NCBI GenBank assembly: GCA_033675545.1 | Contig: JAWDGP010003868.1 | Location: 25,001 to 89,000 of the forward strand | Length of the DNA stretch: 64,000 nucleotides | DNA from: Elysia crispata | Taxonomy: Eukaryota; Mollusca; Gastropoda; Plakobranchidae | Direction: 5' to 3' | In this document: piece by piece, positions 31,290-49,935 of the stretch | Numbering within the stretch: position 1 is the stretch's first letter | Layout of the letters: each line of letters starts with the position of its first letter | Program-made: the position numbers and the translations under genes | Notes under the pieces: generated by a model | Told to the model about the DNA's origin: nothing | The model's input: only the letters and a program-made list of their open reading frames with translations | The model's database searches: none

Positions 31290-32265
31290 GTCACTAAGAA
31301 CATTAACATATCTTTTCGAAATCAACCAAAGTTACTAAAAGCATGTTATATTGTGTTCAGGTTTGCCAACAGCCATAAATTCTAAGAACTCTTCTTGTGT
31401 TGGGGTTTGAAAATAACCGTAGAGAAGACATACTGTGTTGAGGTTTGCCAACAGTCACAGATACTGACAGCACATCATTTTTGTGTTCAGGTTTGCCAAC
31501 AACCATAGATCCTAAGAACATATCTTGTGTTCAGTTTAATTTTATCAATATCCATATATAATGGGAACACAAAACGTATTTAGGCTTGCCGAGTGCCGAC
31601 TGCCATAGATGATGAAATCACATTTGGTATTTAAACTTCCCAATGGGCATAGATGCGGATGAAACATTTTGTGAGCAGGTTTGCCAAGTCATAGATATTG
31701 AATTGAAAACACATCTCGTATCATTCATAGATCCTGAGAAAGCATCTTGTAATTAGGTTTGTACACAGCCATAGAAACTGAAACATATCTTGTATAATTT
31801 AAGTAATTGTACACAGCCATAGATCCTGAGAAAATATCTTGTATTTAACTTTGTACACCACAGATCCTGGTAACATATCTTGTATTTAGATTTGTACACA
31901 ACCATAGATCCTAACAACATATCTTGTATTTAGGTTTGTACACAACCATAGATTCCGACAACACAGTCATCTTGTTGCTAGGTTTGTACAGAGTCATAGA
32001 TCTTGAACGCACATGTGGTAACTAGGTTTGTACACAGTCATAGATCCTGACAAGACGTCTTGTTGCTAGGTTTGTACAGAGTCATAGAGCTTGACAACAC
32101 ATCTTGTTGCTAGGTTTGTTCACAGTCATAGATCCTGACAACACGTCTTATTGCTAGATTTGTACAAAGACATGGATGATGACTACACATCTTGTTGCTA
32201 GGTTTGTACACAGTCATAGATCCTGACAACACGCCTTGTAACTAGGCCACAGATCATAAGAATAC
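31290..32265. repeat. 44-bp minisatellite, decayed left to homogeneous right
   Basis: The unit carries TAGGTTTGTACACAGTCATA, GATCCTGACAACAC and TCTTGTTGC. The left part (31,290-31,700) keeps only GTTTGCCAACAGCCATAGAT-like remnants. The right part is well conserved. Confidence 0.93.
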
Positions 32266-32339
32266 AGGTTGCGATCTGGAGTTTTTGCTATGTGTTTGTG
32301 TAGAGCAACAAAATGGGTTTTATGTATGCTGTCTTAAAC

Positions 32340-32830
32340 TGGGAGAGATAAAGCGACGGGAGTGTTAAGAAGGGATTCCTCCCACGATCAGGTGAAAGAG
32401 GAGAGATGAATTCATGGAAAAAGAGGGAGGGACATGAGAAGCGAGGTAGGAAAAGTAACGTTGCAGGAGGAAACTAAAGATAGGGGAAAAGTGATTACAG
32501 AGAGAGCGGAAGAGGGAGGGGGGGATGAGGGAAGAATAGTTGCAGAAGAGAGCAAAAAAGGATGGTATGATTGAGAAAGGAATGATTATAGGAGGGAAAT
32601 AAATAAGGATGGAAGGAGTGAGAGAAATATGATTACTTGTTACAAGGCGTGAGGGAGGAATGATTATAGAAGGTGAGTTAAGAGGGAAGCGACGATCAAG
32701 GGAGGATTAATGTTGCAAGAAAAGAGTAATGTGGTTAGATGAGTGACGGAAAAAAATGGTTACAGGAGGAAAGTGAAGAGGGTGCAATGACTGCAGAAGG
32801 AGAGTAAAGAGAGAGGGGAGAAGTAAGTGA
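32340..32830. repeat. Purine-rich low-complexity stretch
   Basis: Loose repeats of AGGAATGATTATAGGAGG and related words, on a heavily purine-biased plus strand. Confidence 0.6.
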
Positions 32831-32859
32831 GAAAACTGCGATCTTTTCATAGGCGGAGA

Positions 32860-33390
32860 GATGGTGTGTGTGTGTGTGTGGGGGGGGGGGGGCAGCACGG
32901 AATATAAGAGGAAATGTTGGGAGATGAGGAGGCGGTGGAAAAACAGGGCAAGATCTATTGAGAATTAGAAGATAAAGAATAACGTTACATGTACTTTCGT
33001 ATTTCTGTGTCACCTGAGGTCATGGTCAAGTTAGGTGCTGAGAGAAGTGTGTGTGTGTGTGTGTGTGTGTTTGTGTGTATGTGTCGTGTGAGGTTCGCGG
33101 CAAGAGCTAGGGAGATGGTTAGATGGTAGAGCGGTGTCAGTGACAGTAAATATGTTCAGCTCCTCTGACATTCCAGCACGCCTGGGCCGAGTCAACACCT
33201 GGAGACAGCTAGCTGCTGCTGTCCTCTCCTGGGCTTCGGAGGGTTGATGGAAAAAAAAGGGGGGTGGGGGGGGGGAGGAGTAAAATGAGGCAAAAAGAGA
33301 GAGAGAGAGATTACATTATATAATATATTTAGAGAGAGAGAGATAGAGCTTGAGAGAAGGTGTGTGTGTGTGGGGAGGGGGGAGTAGGGC
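32860..33390. repeat. (GT)n and poly-G tracts
   Basis: (GT) then about 14 G at 32,862-32,893, (GT)n at 33,046-33,082, G runs at 33,258-33,278 and a GT/G run at 33,360-33,385. Unique sequence lies between. Confidence 0.85.
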
Positions 33391-33399
33391 ACTAATAAC

Positions 33400-35302
<1,903 letters not shown>

Positions 35303-35805
35303 CATTTTGTTTTCTCTCTTTAATTAATCTTCAGCCGCTGTTAAGTTATTTATTTTTTAATGCGAAAACATAAGTTTCCTATTTTCATCGCCTTTGTTGT
35401 TCTGAAGAAATATATCGGAATCAATCCTTTTTTTTTTACTGACGCAGTACAGTCTACTTGTTTCCACTTCTGCTCCAGTGAAGCGCTTTCACTTATAGGT
35501 TTTGTACATTTTGCCCGATTTTTGTTGTTGATGTCAGAGTTTTGCATTGTATGTTCCTTGTATATTTGCCCAAATTCTTAGTTACCCACTAGACAGCGGT
35601 CTAATTTTCACCTGTTTACAGTAGATCTGATTTAGTGTAGCTCAATGAAATTAAAATAATGAAAGAAAAAAATTAAACGTTTACCATTTAGCTTTGGTGT
35701 TGTCCCTGGTCGCTATAAAACATATTATACACCAATGGCTTACCTACCCTTCCAACACTATGATTTGATTGTTAACAAAATGTGACGCTAAAAGGTTATG
35801 AGATA
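35303..35805. other. Single-copy spacer
   Basis: A+T-rich. Overlapping small open frames on both strands lack domains. Confidence 0.5.
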
Positions 35806-35820
35806 CAGCGAGAGAAGAGA

Positions 35821-35901
<81 letters not shown>
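35806..35901. repeat. (GA)n microsatellite
   Basis: About 90 bp GA with two GGG/AAG interruptions at the left. Confidence 0.97.
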
Positions 35902-35902
<1 letters not shown>

Positions 35903-35929
35903 ATATTGTAAATGAAGCAGAAACAGAAC

Positions 35930-36205
35930 TAAAACTGAAACCGTCACAAGCTTTGTTTACTTTTATAATAATTATTATTGTGCCGCGGAAAGTATGAATA
36001 TTAATGCTGAAACCGTCACAAGTTTTGTGTACTTTTATATTAATTCATGCTGAAACTGTCACAAGTTTTATATGCATAATGCAAGTGACGCAGAAAATTT
36101 GAGAATTCATTTGCATTCATAAAATAGCTGTAGCGGAACAGTCAATAATTTTTATTTACAACAAGTGTGGCGGGAAATATGAGAATCCATGCTGAAACCG
36201 CCACA
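35930..36205. repeat. Imperfect direct repeats
   Basis: GCTGAAACCGTCACAAG recurs with changes near 35,937, 36,007, 36,049 and 36,191, accompanied by TTTTGTGTACTTTTAT. Confidence 0.75.
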
Positions 36206-36900
36206 AGTCTTGCGGATAGAGTATGTCATAGTTGATAGCGAACGGATAGAGTATGTCATAGTCGATAGTGAATGGGTAGAATATGTCATAGCTGATAGTG
36301 AACGGGCAGAGTATGTCATAGTTGATAGTGAAGTGATTGGATGTATCATGGTTTTTGGTGAATTCATAGAGTATGTCATAGCTGATAGTAAACGGAAAGA
36401 GTATGTCATAGTTGATAGTGAAGTGATTGGATGTATCATGGTTTTTAGTGAATTGAAAGAGTATGTCATAGCTGGTAGTGAATTGATAGGGTACGCAATA
36501 GTCGATAGTGAGATGATAGAGTAAATCATAGTTGATGGTGAACGGGTAGAATATGTAATAGCTGATAGTGAACTGAGAGAGTATGTCATAATTGATAGTG
36601 AATTGATAGAGTATGTCATAGCTGGTACTGAATTGATATGGCATGTCATAGTTAATAGTGAGATGATAGAGTATGTCGAAGTTGATAGTGAACGGGTAGA
36701 ATATGTAATAGCTGATAGTGAACTGAAATATGTATGTCATAGTTAATAGTGAATTGATAGAGTATATCATAGTTGAATGTGAGTTGATATAGTATGTCAA
36801 AGCTGATAGTTAAGTGATGAGGTGTATCTTGGTTTTTGGTGAGTTGATAGAGTATCAGTATGTTATAGTCAGTATGTTATAGTTGATATTGAACGGATAA
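36206..36900. repeat. 30-bp minisatellite, diverged part
   Basis: The same 30-bp unit as the next feature (GATAGAGTATGTCATAGTTG core) but with many substitutions and length changes. It looks like the older edge of the array. Confidence 0.93.
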
Positions 36901-38205
36901 AGTATGTTATAGTTGATAGTGAATTGTTAGAGCATGTCATAGTTGATGATGAATTGTTAGAGTGCGTCATCGTTATAGTTGATAATGAACGGATAGAGTA
37001 TGTTATAGTTGATAGTGAACGGATAGAGTATGTTATAGTTGATAGTGAACGGATAGAGTATGTTATAGTTGATAGTGAACGGATAGAGTATGTTATAGTT
37101 GATAGTGAACGGATAGAGTATGTTATAGTTGATAGTGAACGGATAGAGTATGTTATAGTTGATAGTGAACGGATAGAGTATGTTATAGTTGATAGTGAAC
37201 GGATAGAGTATGTTATAGTTGATAGTGAACGGATAGAGTATGTTATAGTTGATAGTGAACGGATAGAGTATGTTATAGTTGATAGTGAACGGATAGAGTA
37301 TGTTATAGTTGATAGTGAACGGATAGAGTATGTTATAGTTGATAGTGAATTGTTAGAGTGCGTCATCGTTATAGTTGATAATGAACGGATAGAGCATGTC
37401 ATAGTTGATGATGAATTGTTAGAGTGCGTCATCGTTATAGTTGATAATGAACGGATAGAGTATGTTATAGTTGATAATGAACGGATAGAGTATGTTATAG
37501 TTGATAGTGAACGGATAGAGTATGTTATAGTTGATAATGAACGGATAGAGTATGTTATAGTTGATAGTGAACGGATAGAGTATGTTATAGTTGATAGTGA
37601 ATTGTTAGAGTGCGTCATCGTTATAGTTGATAGTGAACGGATAGAGCATGTCATAGTTGATGATGAATTGTTAGAGTGCGTCATCGTTATAGTTGATAAT
37701 GAACGGATAGAGTATGTTATAGTTGATAATGAACGGATAGAGTATGTTATAGTTGATAGTGAACGGATAGAGTATGTTATAGTTGATAGTGAACGGATAG
37801 AGTATGTTATAGTTGATAGTGAACGGATAGAGTATGTTATAGTTGATAGTGAACGGATAGAGTATGTTATAGTTGATAGTGAATTGTTAGAGCATGTCAT
37901 AGTTGATGATGAATTGTTAGAGTGCGTCATCGTTATAGTTGATAATGAACGGATAGAGTATGTTATAGTTGATAGTGAACGGATAGAGTATGTTATAGTT
38001 GATAGTGAACGGATAGAGTATGTTATAGTTGATAGTGAACGGATAGAGTATGTTATAGTTGATAGTGAACGGATAGAGTATGTTATAGTTGATAGTGAAC
38101 GGATAGAGTATGTTATAGTTGATAGTGAACGGATAGAGTATGTTATAGTTGATAGTGAACGGATAGAGTATGTTATAGTTGATAATGAATTGTTAGAGTA
38201 ATAGT
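36901..38205. repeat. 30-bp minisatellite, homogenised part with 36-bp variant units
   Basis: The main unit is GAACGGATAGAGTATGTTAT plus AGTTGATAGT. A second unit of 36 bp (GAATTGTTAGAGTGCGTCAT plus CGTTATAGTTGATAAT) and a 30-bp CATGTCATAGTTGATGAT variant occur in a fixed neighbour order several times, giving higher-order blocks. All unit lengths are multiples of three, so a 425-codon plus frame (10-residue ERIEYVIVDS repeats) and a 353-codon minus frame are both open. I see no splice site, promoter or third-position bias to make either a gene. Confidence 0.96.
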
Positions 38206-39134
<929 letters not shown>

Positions 39135-39556
39135 TGCTCTCTTTCTTTCCCCCTCTCTCTCCCGATCTCTTTCTATCTCTCTTGTTCTCTGTCTCTCTCT
39201 CATTCTATCCCTCTCTCTGACTCTTGTCCCTGTGCCTTACCGTCTACCCCCCTTCCCCCCCCCCCCCAGTTCTTCTGGTCACGTCCCATTTGTCCATGAA
39301 TCTGACGGTCATCGCGATAGAGAGACTGACCTAGATATCTTCATGTATCTGTTACGCTCCCAACTTGTCCAAATCTCCCTCACGATTGCAAGAATCTTTC
39401 CTTGTTTTCCACCGTAGACTGTTGCAGTGGCAACTGTTAAATGATACCAAATCTTAGATAGAAAAAGCCTCCCGCCCCCTTTCCCTTTCTCCCCCTTTGG
39501 TCTCCACCTAGCCCGTTAAATTTCTCTCGTGAAACCTGTAGGTTGGCAACAGTAAA

Positions 39557-39572
39557 GGGGGGGGGGGGGGGG
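39557..39572. repeat. Poly-G run
   Basis: 16 consecutive G. Confidence 0.9.
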
Positions 39573-39771
39573 TGCAAATATTTCTACCAGTATCGTCACC
39601 TAAAACTTATAGAGAAAGCTTATCAGCTCAAACATGATATTTTTGGCGCCGTCCATACTCCTCGAAACATCAACTCTCGCAGTAAAGATTATTTTTAATG
39701 CAGCATTATTCACAGCAAATAGTTAGATTTTTGTTGTTATGTAGGCTAGATGGGTAAAAGTGCAACCTCCA

Positions 39772-39833
<62 letters not shown>
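39772..39833. repeat. Poly-C plus (CT)n
   Basis: Nine C followed by about 54 bp of pure CT. It lies about 260 bp upstream of the coding exon, inside the presumed intron. Confidence 0.97.
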
Positions 39834-39835
<2 letters not shown>

Positions 39836-40063
39836 TCTTTCTGTCTCCCCTTTTTCTCTTACTCTCTTTGCTTCCCTTTTATTTCTCTCCTTGTTTCTCT
39901 TTATCTCTCACTCTCTTTCTCATTTCCGAACCCGGCCTATTCTTTTACATAGCAAGGTTTTCTCCTCGGCTCTCTGTATCTTGTCGGTGTTGATGTTATA
40001 GGCCTACAAGGTTTTCCTCTCGGCTTTCTTTATCCTGTTCGCATTGATTTTTTGTAATAACGT

Positions 40064-40091
40064 GGTCTGGTCACTCTCTCATCCTTTCCAG
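40064..40091 (+). other. 3' splice acceptor with polypyrimidine tract
   Basis: TCACTCTCTCATCCTTTCCAG is a textbook animal acceptor, with AG at 40,090-40,091. The next bases are ATTATG, so the coding exon starts at 40,092 and the first in-frame ATG lies three bases in. A 5' exon must therefore exist upstream. Its donor was not identified. Confidence 0.75.
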
Positions 40092-40094
40092 ATT

Positions 40095-42527
40095 ATGAAC
40101 CACTTGGAGATGAGGAACTTTGAACAGCATTACGAACCTGACGAGACAGAGATGTCTGCCCAGGAGAGGCTCCTCTACAACAACAATTACAACAGCAATC
40201 ATCATCACAACAATACCAACAACATCATTTCTACCAACAGCAGTGGCGGAGCGAACTCTGGTAGCAGCATGACTAACAGCAACCAAAATCTTCCACCTCT
40301 GGCTATGACGAATTTGGATGAGGAAAATCACTATCAGCTGCCTTACGCCCACCTCCACCCACAGCAGTCACCATACCTTCCCCACCACCACAACCACCTT
40401 GTGCAGGCGCCACCAACTCATCTTGTGCACCAGCCGCATCACCATCAAGGATCTTATAGCAGTGGTGATGAGCACAGCAGCACCTACGGTGGTGTGAGAC
40501 CTCCTGGTAACGGACATGGCGGCTGCTCTGTGGGAGTTTACCCTCACGACTACCCGACCCACTTCGGTACCCTGCAGGACAAGTACAGCGTGGCTTACCC
40601 CGTGCGCAACGAGGGCGACGGCATGATGGGAAGGCGAGGCAACAGAAACACGGGATCTGGACTGGTTTACCGGCCGCGGCGGAAGCTGTGGTGGGCAGCC
40701 GTCACGCTCGCCCTGGCCCTGCTGCTTATAGCTGGCGCTGTGGTCATAGTTGTTTACTTCACAGTTCTCACTAAAGATAACGAGCCGGCAAAGGTGATGG
40801 GTCAAGGGGGTTCTGGTAGTGGCGATCAGGGCAACCATGGCAGTGGAGGAAGTATGGGCGGTGATTTTGTGACGGGACAACCTCCATATATTGTTCCAGG
40901 CACCTCTAAGGCACCTCTGGATGGCAGCGATCAGACTGATAACGGCGGGCAGCAGCCAGGCTCGAAACTGTCCCGAGTGACAAGGTTTGAGGCATACTGG
41001 CATCCAGGCGACTCTCGGCTCTTCACTGCCCATCTGGCGAACGGTTCGAGCGTCGAGGTATTTGGTCCCAAGAAGAGCGACGGTACCATCAAGTCTATCT
41101 ACTCTGTCGGCCTCAAGGACAGTAAGGCTGACCAGCCGAGCTCCAAGAGCGTTGTGAGGTTTCAGGGAGGTCTCAACATCGCCTCAGTTGTTCTCCCTAA
41201 TGGTGTAGTGGTCAACTATGACTGGTCGGTAGACAAGCAACACTTGGAGGTCCAGGTCTTTCAGCCTTATATGTCCCAAACAACAGAGCCTATCTCCTAC
41301 CTGGCAAAAGTGGCCAGCTCCTTGCTCCTGTACCCTTTGCGTCAGATCCATAACGTGCTGGAGAGAATACCGCACTTCAGCGCTGTGTCCAGCACTGGTG
41401 GGCGGGGGCGGCTCAGCTCCAAGTGTTTCTCGCGTTTTCCTGTAATGGTGAATAAATGCGGGGGCAAATTCCCTTACGACGGCGCATATGTCCAGGGAGA
41501 AATCTCGCGCCTAGGCAGTCCCATCATGATGGCTGCCTTGCCCTGGCCCAAAGAAGCCAACGACCCATGCTACGCCCAGGATGCTGGCTCTGCCTTCAAC
41601 TTTTATCTCCCGTTGCCGGGTATGGTGGACAGTGACAATGCTACGATGATCAAGGAGGCGTACGTGGCATCTTCAGCGAAGATCTTTTACCATCTGTGCA
41701 ACGTTGTCAAACAGCAAGACCACGCAGAGCGACACAAAGTCTGCTCCAATGTGGCGGAGAAAGTTCGCGCGGATCTAAATGAGCACCATGTAATGGATAG
41801 TGTGTACGCCTCTTGTTCCGCCATCATGAACTCGCTGTTCACCATGTGTGCTGCCGTTCATGATATCGCCTCCAGCGAGAACATGCCGTCCATCTCAGAG
41901 AATGTCATGCTGCGAAGTTTCCAGAGGCGAATCTCCGACAGCTTCCCGCGCGATCTGCCCGAGTTCGTGCAGATCAAAGCTCACGCGTTTTGCCCATCGT
42001 CTCAGCCTCAGAGTTCCTACCAGAAAACAGTGGGCACCGGCACAATCAGGGGTAACGTGGTGGAGGACGCCATTCACATCGACTGCGGCAACTTCCCGGA
42101 GATCACCTATGTGGACATGAACCATATGTTGGCTCTGTCTGGTCAACAATACGATGTCATCAAGCACAAGATCCGCATGTGCTCCATCTGCGCGTTCGAA
42201 ATGGAAGTGAGCGCTCAGATCATCAAGGAGGAGATGCTGTGCAACAACACGTGCACCAAAAAGTCCTCGGCAGCGAACAACCAAGACGATTACAGCCGTG
42301 AGACCAAGACGTTCAACCAGCAGGACAGTGTCTACTGCACTGACTTCCTCACATCCGTCGACAATTCCATCGAGCCGATTGGTCGGAACTGCCTCGCCAA
42401 CTGTATGTCTGACCTAAAAGTTCAGATCCAGATTAGAGATCCTGAGAGGGACTTGTATTTCTATAAGCAGGTTGTGAAATGTTCCGAGCTGCAGAAATCG
42501 CGTTGTACCATGAAGTTTGGCAAGTAG
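40095..42527 (+). CDS. Uncharacterised type II single-pass membrane protein, 810 aa
   Basis: This is the one convincing host gene: 810 codons without interruption, with GC-richer, coding-like composition inside A+T-rich surroundings. The frame is open from 40,044, but those 17 codons are intron polypyrimidine sequence, so I start at the ATG at 40,095 (an A lies at -3). Residues 1-197 are Asn/His/Pro/Tyr-rich and disordered-looking, ending in a basic RRGNR...RPRRK stretch. Residues 198-226 form a single hydrophobic helix (LWWAAVTLALALLLIAGAVV and onward). The basic flank before it and the lack of a signal peptide imply N-inside, C-outside. Residues 234-290 are a Gly/Ser-rich stalk. Residues 290-440 are Cys-free and look beta-rich, with two similar segments (FTAHLANGSSVEVFG; IASVVLPNGVVVNYDW). 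Residues 444-804 hold 18 cysteines, an even number that suits disulfides. Sequons lie at 316, 515, 718 and 757. I do not recognise the family and assign no function. A cell-surface or shed ectodomain role is inference only. Confidence 0.9.
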   Translation: MNHLEMRNFEQHYEPDETEMSAQERLLYNNNYNSNHHHNNTNNIISTNSSGGANSGSSMTNSNQNLPPLAMTNLDEENHYQLPYAHLHPQQSPYLPHHHNHLVQAPPTHLVHQPHHHQGSYSSGDEHSSTYGGVRPPGNGHGGCSVGVYPHDYPTHFGTLQDKYSVAYPVRNEGDGMMGRRGNRNTGSGLVYRPRRKLWWAAVTLALALLLIAGAVVIVVYFTVLTKDNEPAKVMGQGGSGSGDQGNHGSGGSMGGDFVTGQPPYIVPGTSKAPLDGSDQTDNGGQQPGSKLSRVTRFEAYWHPGDSRLFTAHLANGSSVEVFGPKKSDGTIKSIYSVGLKDSKADQPSSKSVVRFQGGLNIASVVLPNGVVVNYDWSVDKQHLEVQVFQPYMSQTTEPISYLAKVASSLLLYPLRQIHNVLERIPHFSAVSSTGGRGRLSSKCFSRFPVMVNKCGGKFPYDGAYVQGEISRLGSPIMMAALPWPKEANDPCYAQDAGSAFNFYLPLPGMVDSDNATMIKEAYVASSAKIFYHLCNVVKQQDHAERHKVCSNVAEKVRADLNEHHVMDSVYASCSAIMNSLFTMCAAVHDIASSENMPSISENVMLRSFQRRISDSFPRDLPEFVQIKAHAFCPSSQPQSSYQKTVGTGTIRGNVVEDAIHIDCGNFPEITYVDMNHMLALSGQQYDVIKHKIRMCSICAFEMEVSAQIIKEEMLCNNTCTKKSSAANNQDDYSRETKTFNQQDSVYCTDFLTSVDNSIEPIGRNCLANCMSDLKVQIQIRDPERDLYFYKQVVKCSELQKSRCTMKFGK

Positions 42528-43735
42528 TAGGATTAAGGTCGTGGATTGGTTCAACCCTAGCTTTTCTGACGCATTATTCACACAAGTAAATGAAAAAAAT
42601 ATTGCTGATAGTGATAGCTGTGTAATAATGAGTAGTCAAAGAGAAATAAGTTTGTAACCACGCTGAAAGCTTGCGAAGGCTTTCAGCCATTCGCAGAGTG
42701 CGCCCTGCCCGAAGCGTACGAGGGTTACAATAGTTTTCTCATGGAAAAATAAGATTAGATGATAATGCTACACTGGGCCCAAAGTGGTTGACCAAAATAG
42801 ACCTTACAAATTGCCTCGAAACTTGATATGATTTGTTATTTCTGCGATCCTCTAACTGGAATCTGTGCCATAACTGCCCGAGACTTGCGAATGGTTGTTA
42901 TACCTAGTACTATCACGAAAGGAAGGAGTCTCAATTGTTCTCATGCTGGTAAATAATAATTCAAAGTCCTGATCTCATTACCAGTTTGAAAGTACTCAAC
43001 GTCACTCTAATTGAAACGAAAAAAAAAAATAACTGAAGTTAAATCTGCTTCTCACCAGAATACAAAAAAAAAATCTGTTGTGTGAGAAACAAAAACTACT
43101 AGACTACAACAAAATGTTGTAAGAAACAAACAAATTTTCGAAAGAAAGGGGAATCAATGACGACTGAGACCTTTCAAAGTGTTTAACAATGCTAAGGCAG
43201 CAAGTAAAGAAAAGACTCTGGATAATCAACTGTCCTATTCTCTCCAAGGAAGCACGTAATAATTATATTTCTCTCTATGGTGTTAAAACGAAAAAAAAAA
43301 AGTTGGAATCAAACCTTTGCTTGATTTTGTATGATTTGTGGCTTCGAATCTCGATCAAATGTGTATGAATTGCGACAAAACTTGTGTTTGCATCAGTAGA
43401 ATTGTCCTTACAATGTCCATAGCGTTTAAGATACTCGTAGGTGTTTCTCAAATATTAATTGGTGTAAAAAAGGTGTACTTATAATATTATACTTTGTAAG
43501 AAAGGTATTCGCAATATGGTGTAAAAGGAAAGGTTTTCCTCCAATGCTATTCGTTGTAAGAAAGGTATTTTCAAAATATATCGAGTAAGACTGGAGTTTC
43601 AACAATTAAAGCTTCATAGTGTTACTGCTGGGCGGATAGGTGTTTAAAAAACTAAAGCTTCATTGTGTTACTGCTAGGCAAATTTATCCTACTACAGCAA
43701 ATCAAGCTGCATTATGTAGGAGCTGTGTTTCTACA
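42528..43735 (+). other. Presumed 3' UTR and downstream flank of the membrane-protein gene
   Basis: A+T-rich with many A runs. I found no canonical AATAAA. The best poly(A) candidate is ATTAAA at 43,605-43,610. A 26-bp word AAAGCTTCATAGTGTTACTG occurs at about 43,608 and, with one change, about 56 bp later. TGTAAGAAAGGTATT is also duplicated (43,495 and 43,555). Confidence 0.4.
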
Positions 43736-43935
43736 TGTAACCGTCTACTGTGTTCTTACCTGCGACCGTCTCTAGTGTTCCTACCTGTGACCGTCTCCAG
43801 TGTTCCTACCTGTGACCGTCTCCAGTGTTCCTACCTGTGACCGTCTCCAGTATTCCTACCTGTGACCGTCTCCAGTGTTCCTACCTGTGACCGTCTCCAG
43901 TATTCCTACCTGTGACCGTCTCCAGCGTTCCCAAC
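43736..43935. repeat. 25-bp minisatellite
   Basis: About eight units of TGTTCCTACCTGTGACCGTC plus TCCAG, nearly identical in the middle. Confidence 0.96.
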
Positions 43936-44149
43936 TGTGACCGTTTCATGTGTTCACTCTGTTTATGCTTTCTCGCCATCATCATCAAGAAGTTCCACTT
44001 TCCTTTAAAAATCCAAAATAGATTCCGACGCGACAACACAATCGAATGCAATATGTGGAGTTGCCTTTCGATATTAGTTTGCAAAATGATCGTGATTACC
44101 TATTGCTGCTCATTCTGCGGTCGCTATTACTCCTGGCATCTCTGTAATC

Positions 44150-44440
44150 ATTGAAGGCCATAGCTGTGCTGCTGACATCTCTGAAATCATTAACGTCATA
44201 GCTGTGCTGCTGGCATCTCTGAAACAATTTAATACCATAACTGTGCTGCTGACATCTGTGATATCATTAACGCCATATCTTTGCTGTTGACACGTCTGAA
44301 ATTATTCAGCGCCATAGCTGTTCTGCTGACATCTCTGAAATTATTTAACATCATAGCTGTGCTGCTGACATCTCTAAAATCATTCAAAAACACTGCTGTC
44401 CTGCTTACATTTCTGAAATCATTCAACACCACAGGTGCGC
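44150..44440. repeat. About 39-bp decayed minisatellite
   Basis: About seven units with CATAGCTGTGCTGCTGACAT plus CTCTGAAATCATT, spacing 38-45 bp. Confidence 0.92.
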
Positions 44441-44499
44441 TGCTATGACCTACGTCTCCCTCAAAACTCACAAAGTCCCTGAACTTGATAACGAGAGTC

Positions 44500-47397
<2,898 letters not shown>

Positions 47398-47477
<80 letters not shown>
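47398..47477. repeat. (GA)n microsatellite
   Basis: 80 bp pure GA. Confidence 0.98.
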
Positions 47478-47480
<3 letters not shown>

Positions 47481-48038
47481 TGGGGAGGTATCCCCCTGCT
47501 GCTTTAGAACTGTGTGTCTTCTGGTCGGTTGGCAAGTGAGCTAGTGTCTAACCAGGACACAAGCAACAAAATCACATGTCTTCTGCTATGAATGTTGACA
47601 CTGGATGTGGACTGCATGCAACAACTCACAAAATCTGGTCGATGTTTCATGTGGATCATCTGTATGAGATGACAGACATTTTTCAATGTTACAATCATGT
47701 ATATAAAACTGTTATTACTTCTGGATTCTCCTTTTATGCAAAACTCGAGTCGTAATGTTTTAATGGGGATGTGTTTTATTCTCTTATATATGGAGAACAG
47801 ATCGTATTACATAAAGTCGACCTTCTATTATTGTTTCTTGTTTTTCATTTTTTTTAAATAATTATATCAATTTCTCGCAATTGTTGTGCGCTGATATTAA
47901 TTCTCGCATATCATCCTGCATTCCTCGGGATTCACTTCTTTAGGACGTGATATATTTTTTCTTGTGGCTAGCACTTGTAGCAGCATGCCCTTAGTTCGGG
48001 TCTATCAGTACAAAATTTGATAAAGCGAGTTTGGAATA
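47478..48038. other. Single-copy spacer
   Basis: No feature was seen. Confidence 0.5.

Positions 48039-49513
<1,475 letters not shown>

Positions 49514-49563
<50 letters not shown>
49514..49563. repeat. (TA)n microsatellite
   Basis: 50 bp pure TA. Confidence 0.97.
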
Positions 49564-49566
<3 letters not shown>

Positions 49567-49935
49567 AAAATTTAATGAAAAAAAATCATAAGAGTGCTCA
49601 GCTGTGGGAGCTTTTGTGTAGTTGTACTTGTAGACGATCTTACCTTAAAGTCTCTGCAAGTTTCATTTGTTTCAAGGGAGGAAGAGGTGTCTTTGTACCT
49701 CACTTTAAAAAAAGGAAGCAGAAAATGAGGAGGGAATATTGCTGGCACAACTGGTGTACATCATAACACTTTGTCCTTTAAAAAGATATACAGGTATTCT
49801 CTTTCAAATGGTGGACAACTCTCAGGGTGGTTTCTATAACATCAATAGACCGCTTCCGTTTCCATACTAATAACTTTTATGGTGTTTAGTAGATTTTTCC
49901 ATTTATTAGATCTGTCCCAGAGTAAAGTGAGTGAT

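Noticed and set aside
36924-38201. 425-codon plus-strand open frame as a repeat-protein gene
   Set aside because: It follows from 30- and 36-bp units being multiples of three. The opposite strand is equally open, and no splice or promoter evidence exists.
36901-38205. CRISPR-like array
   Set aside because: 30-bp units are directly contiguous without unique spacers, and the DNA is eukaryotic.
40044-40094. 17-codon N-terminal extension of the membrane protein
   Set aside because: It is the polypyrimidine tract and acceptor of an intron, so the ATG at 40,095 is preferred.
40071-42284. Minus-strand frames of up to 221 codons opposite the membrane-protein gene
   Set aside because: Shadows of a GC-rich coding exon. 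No independent support.
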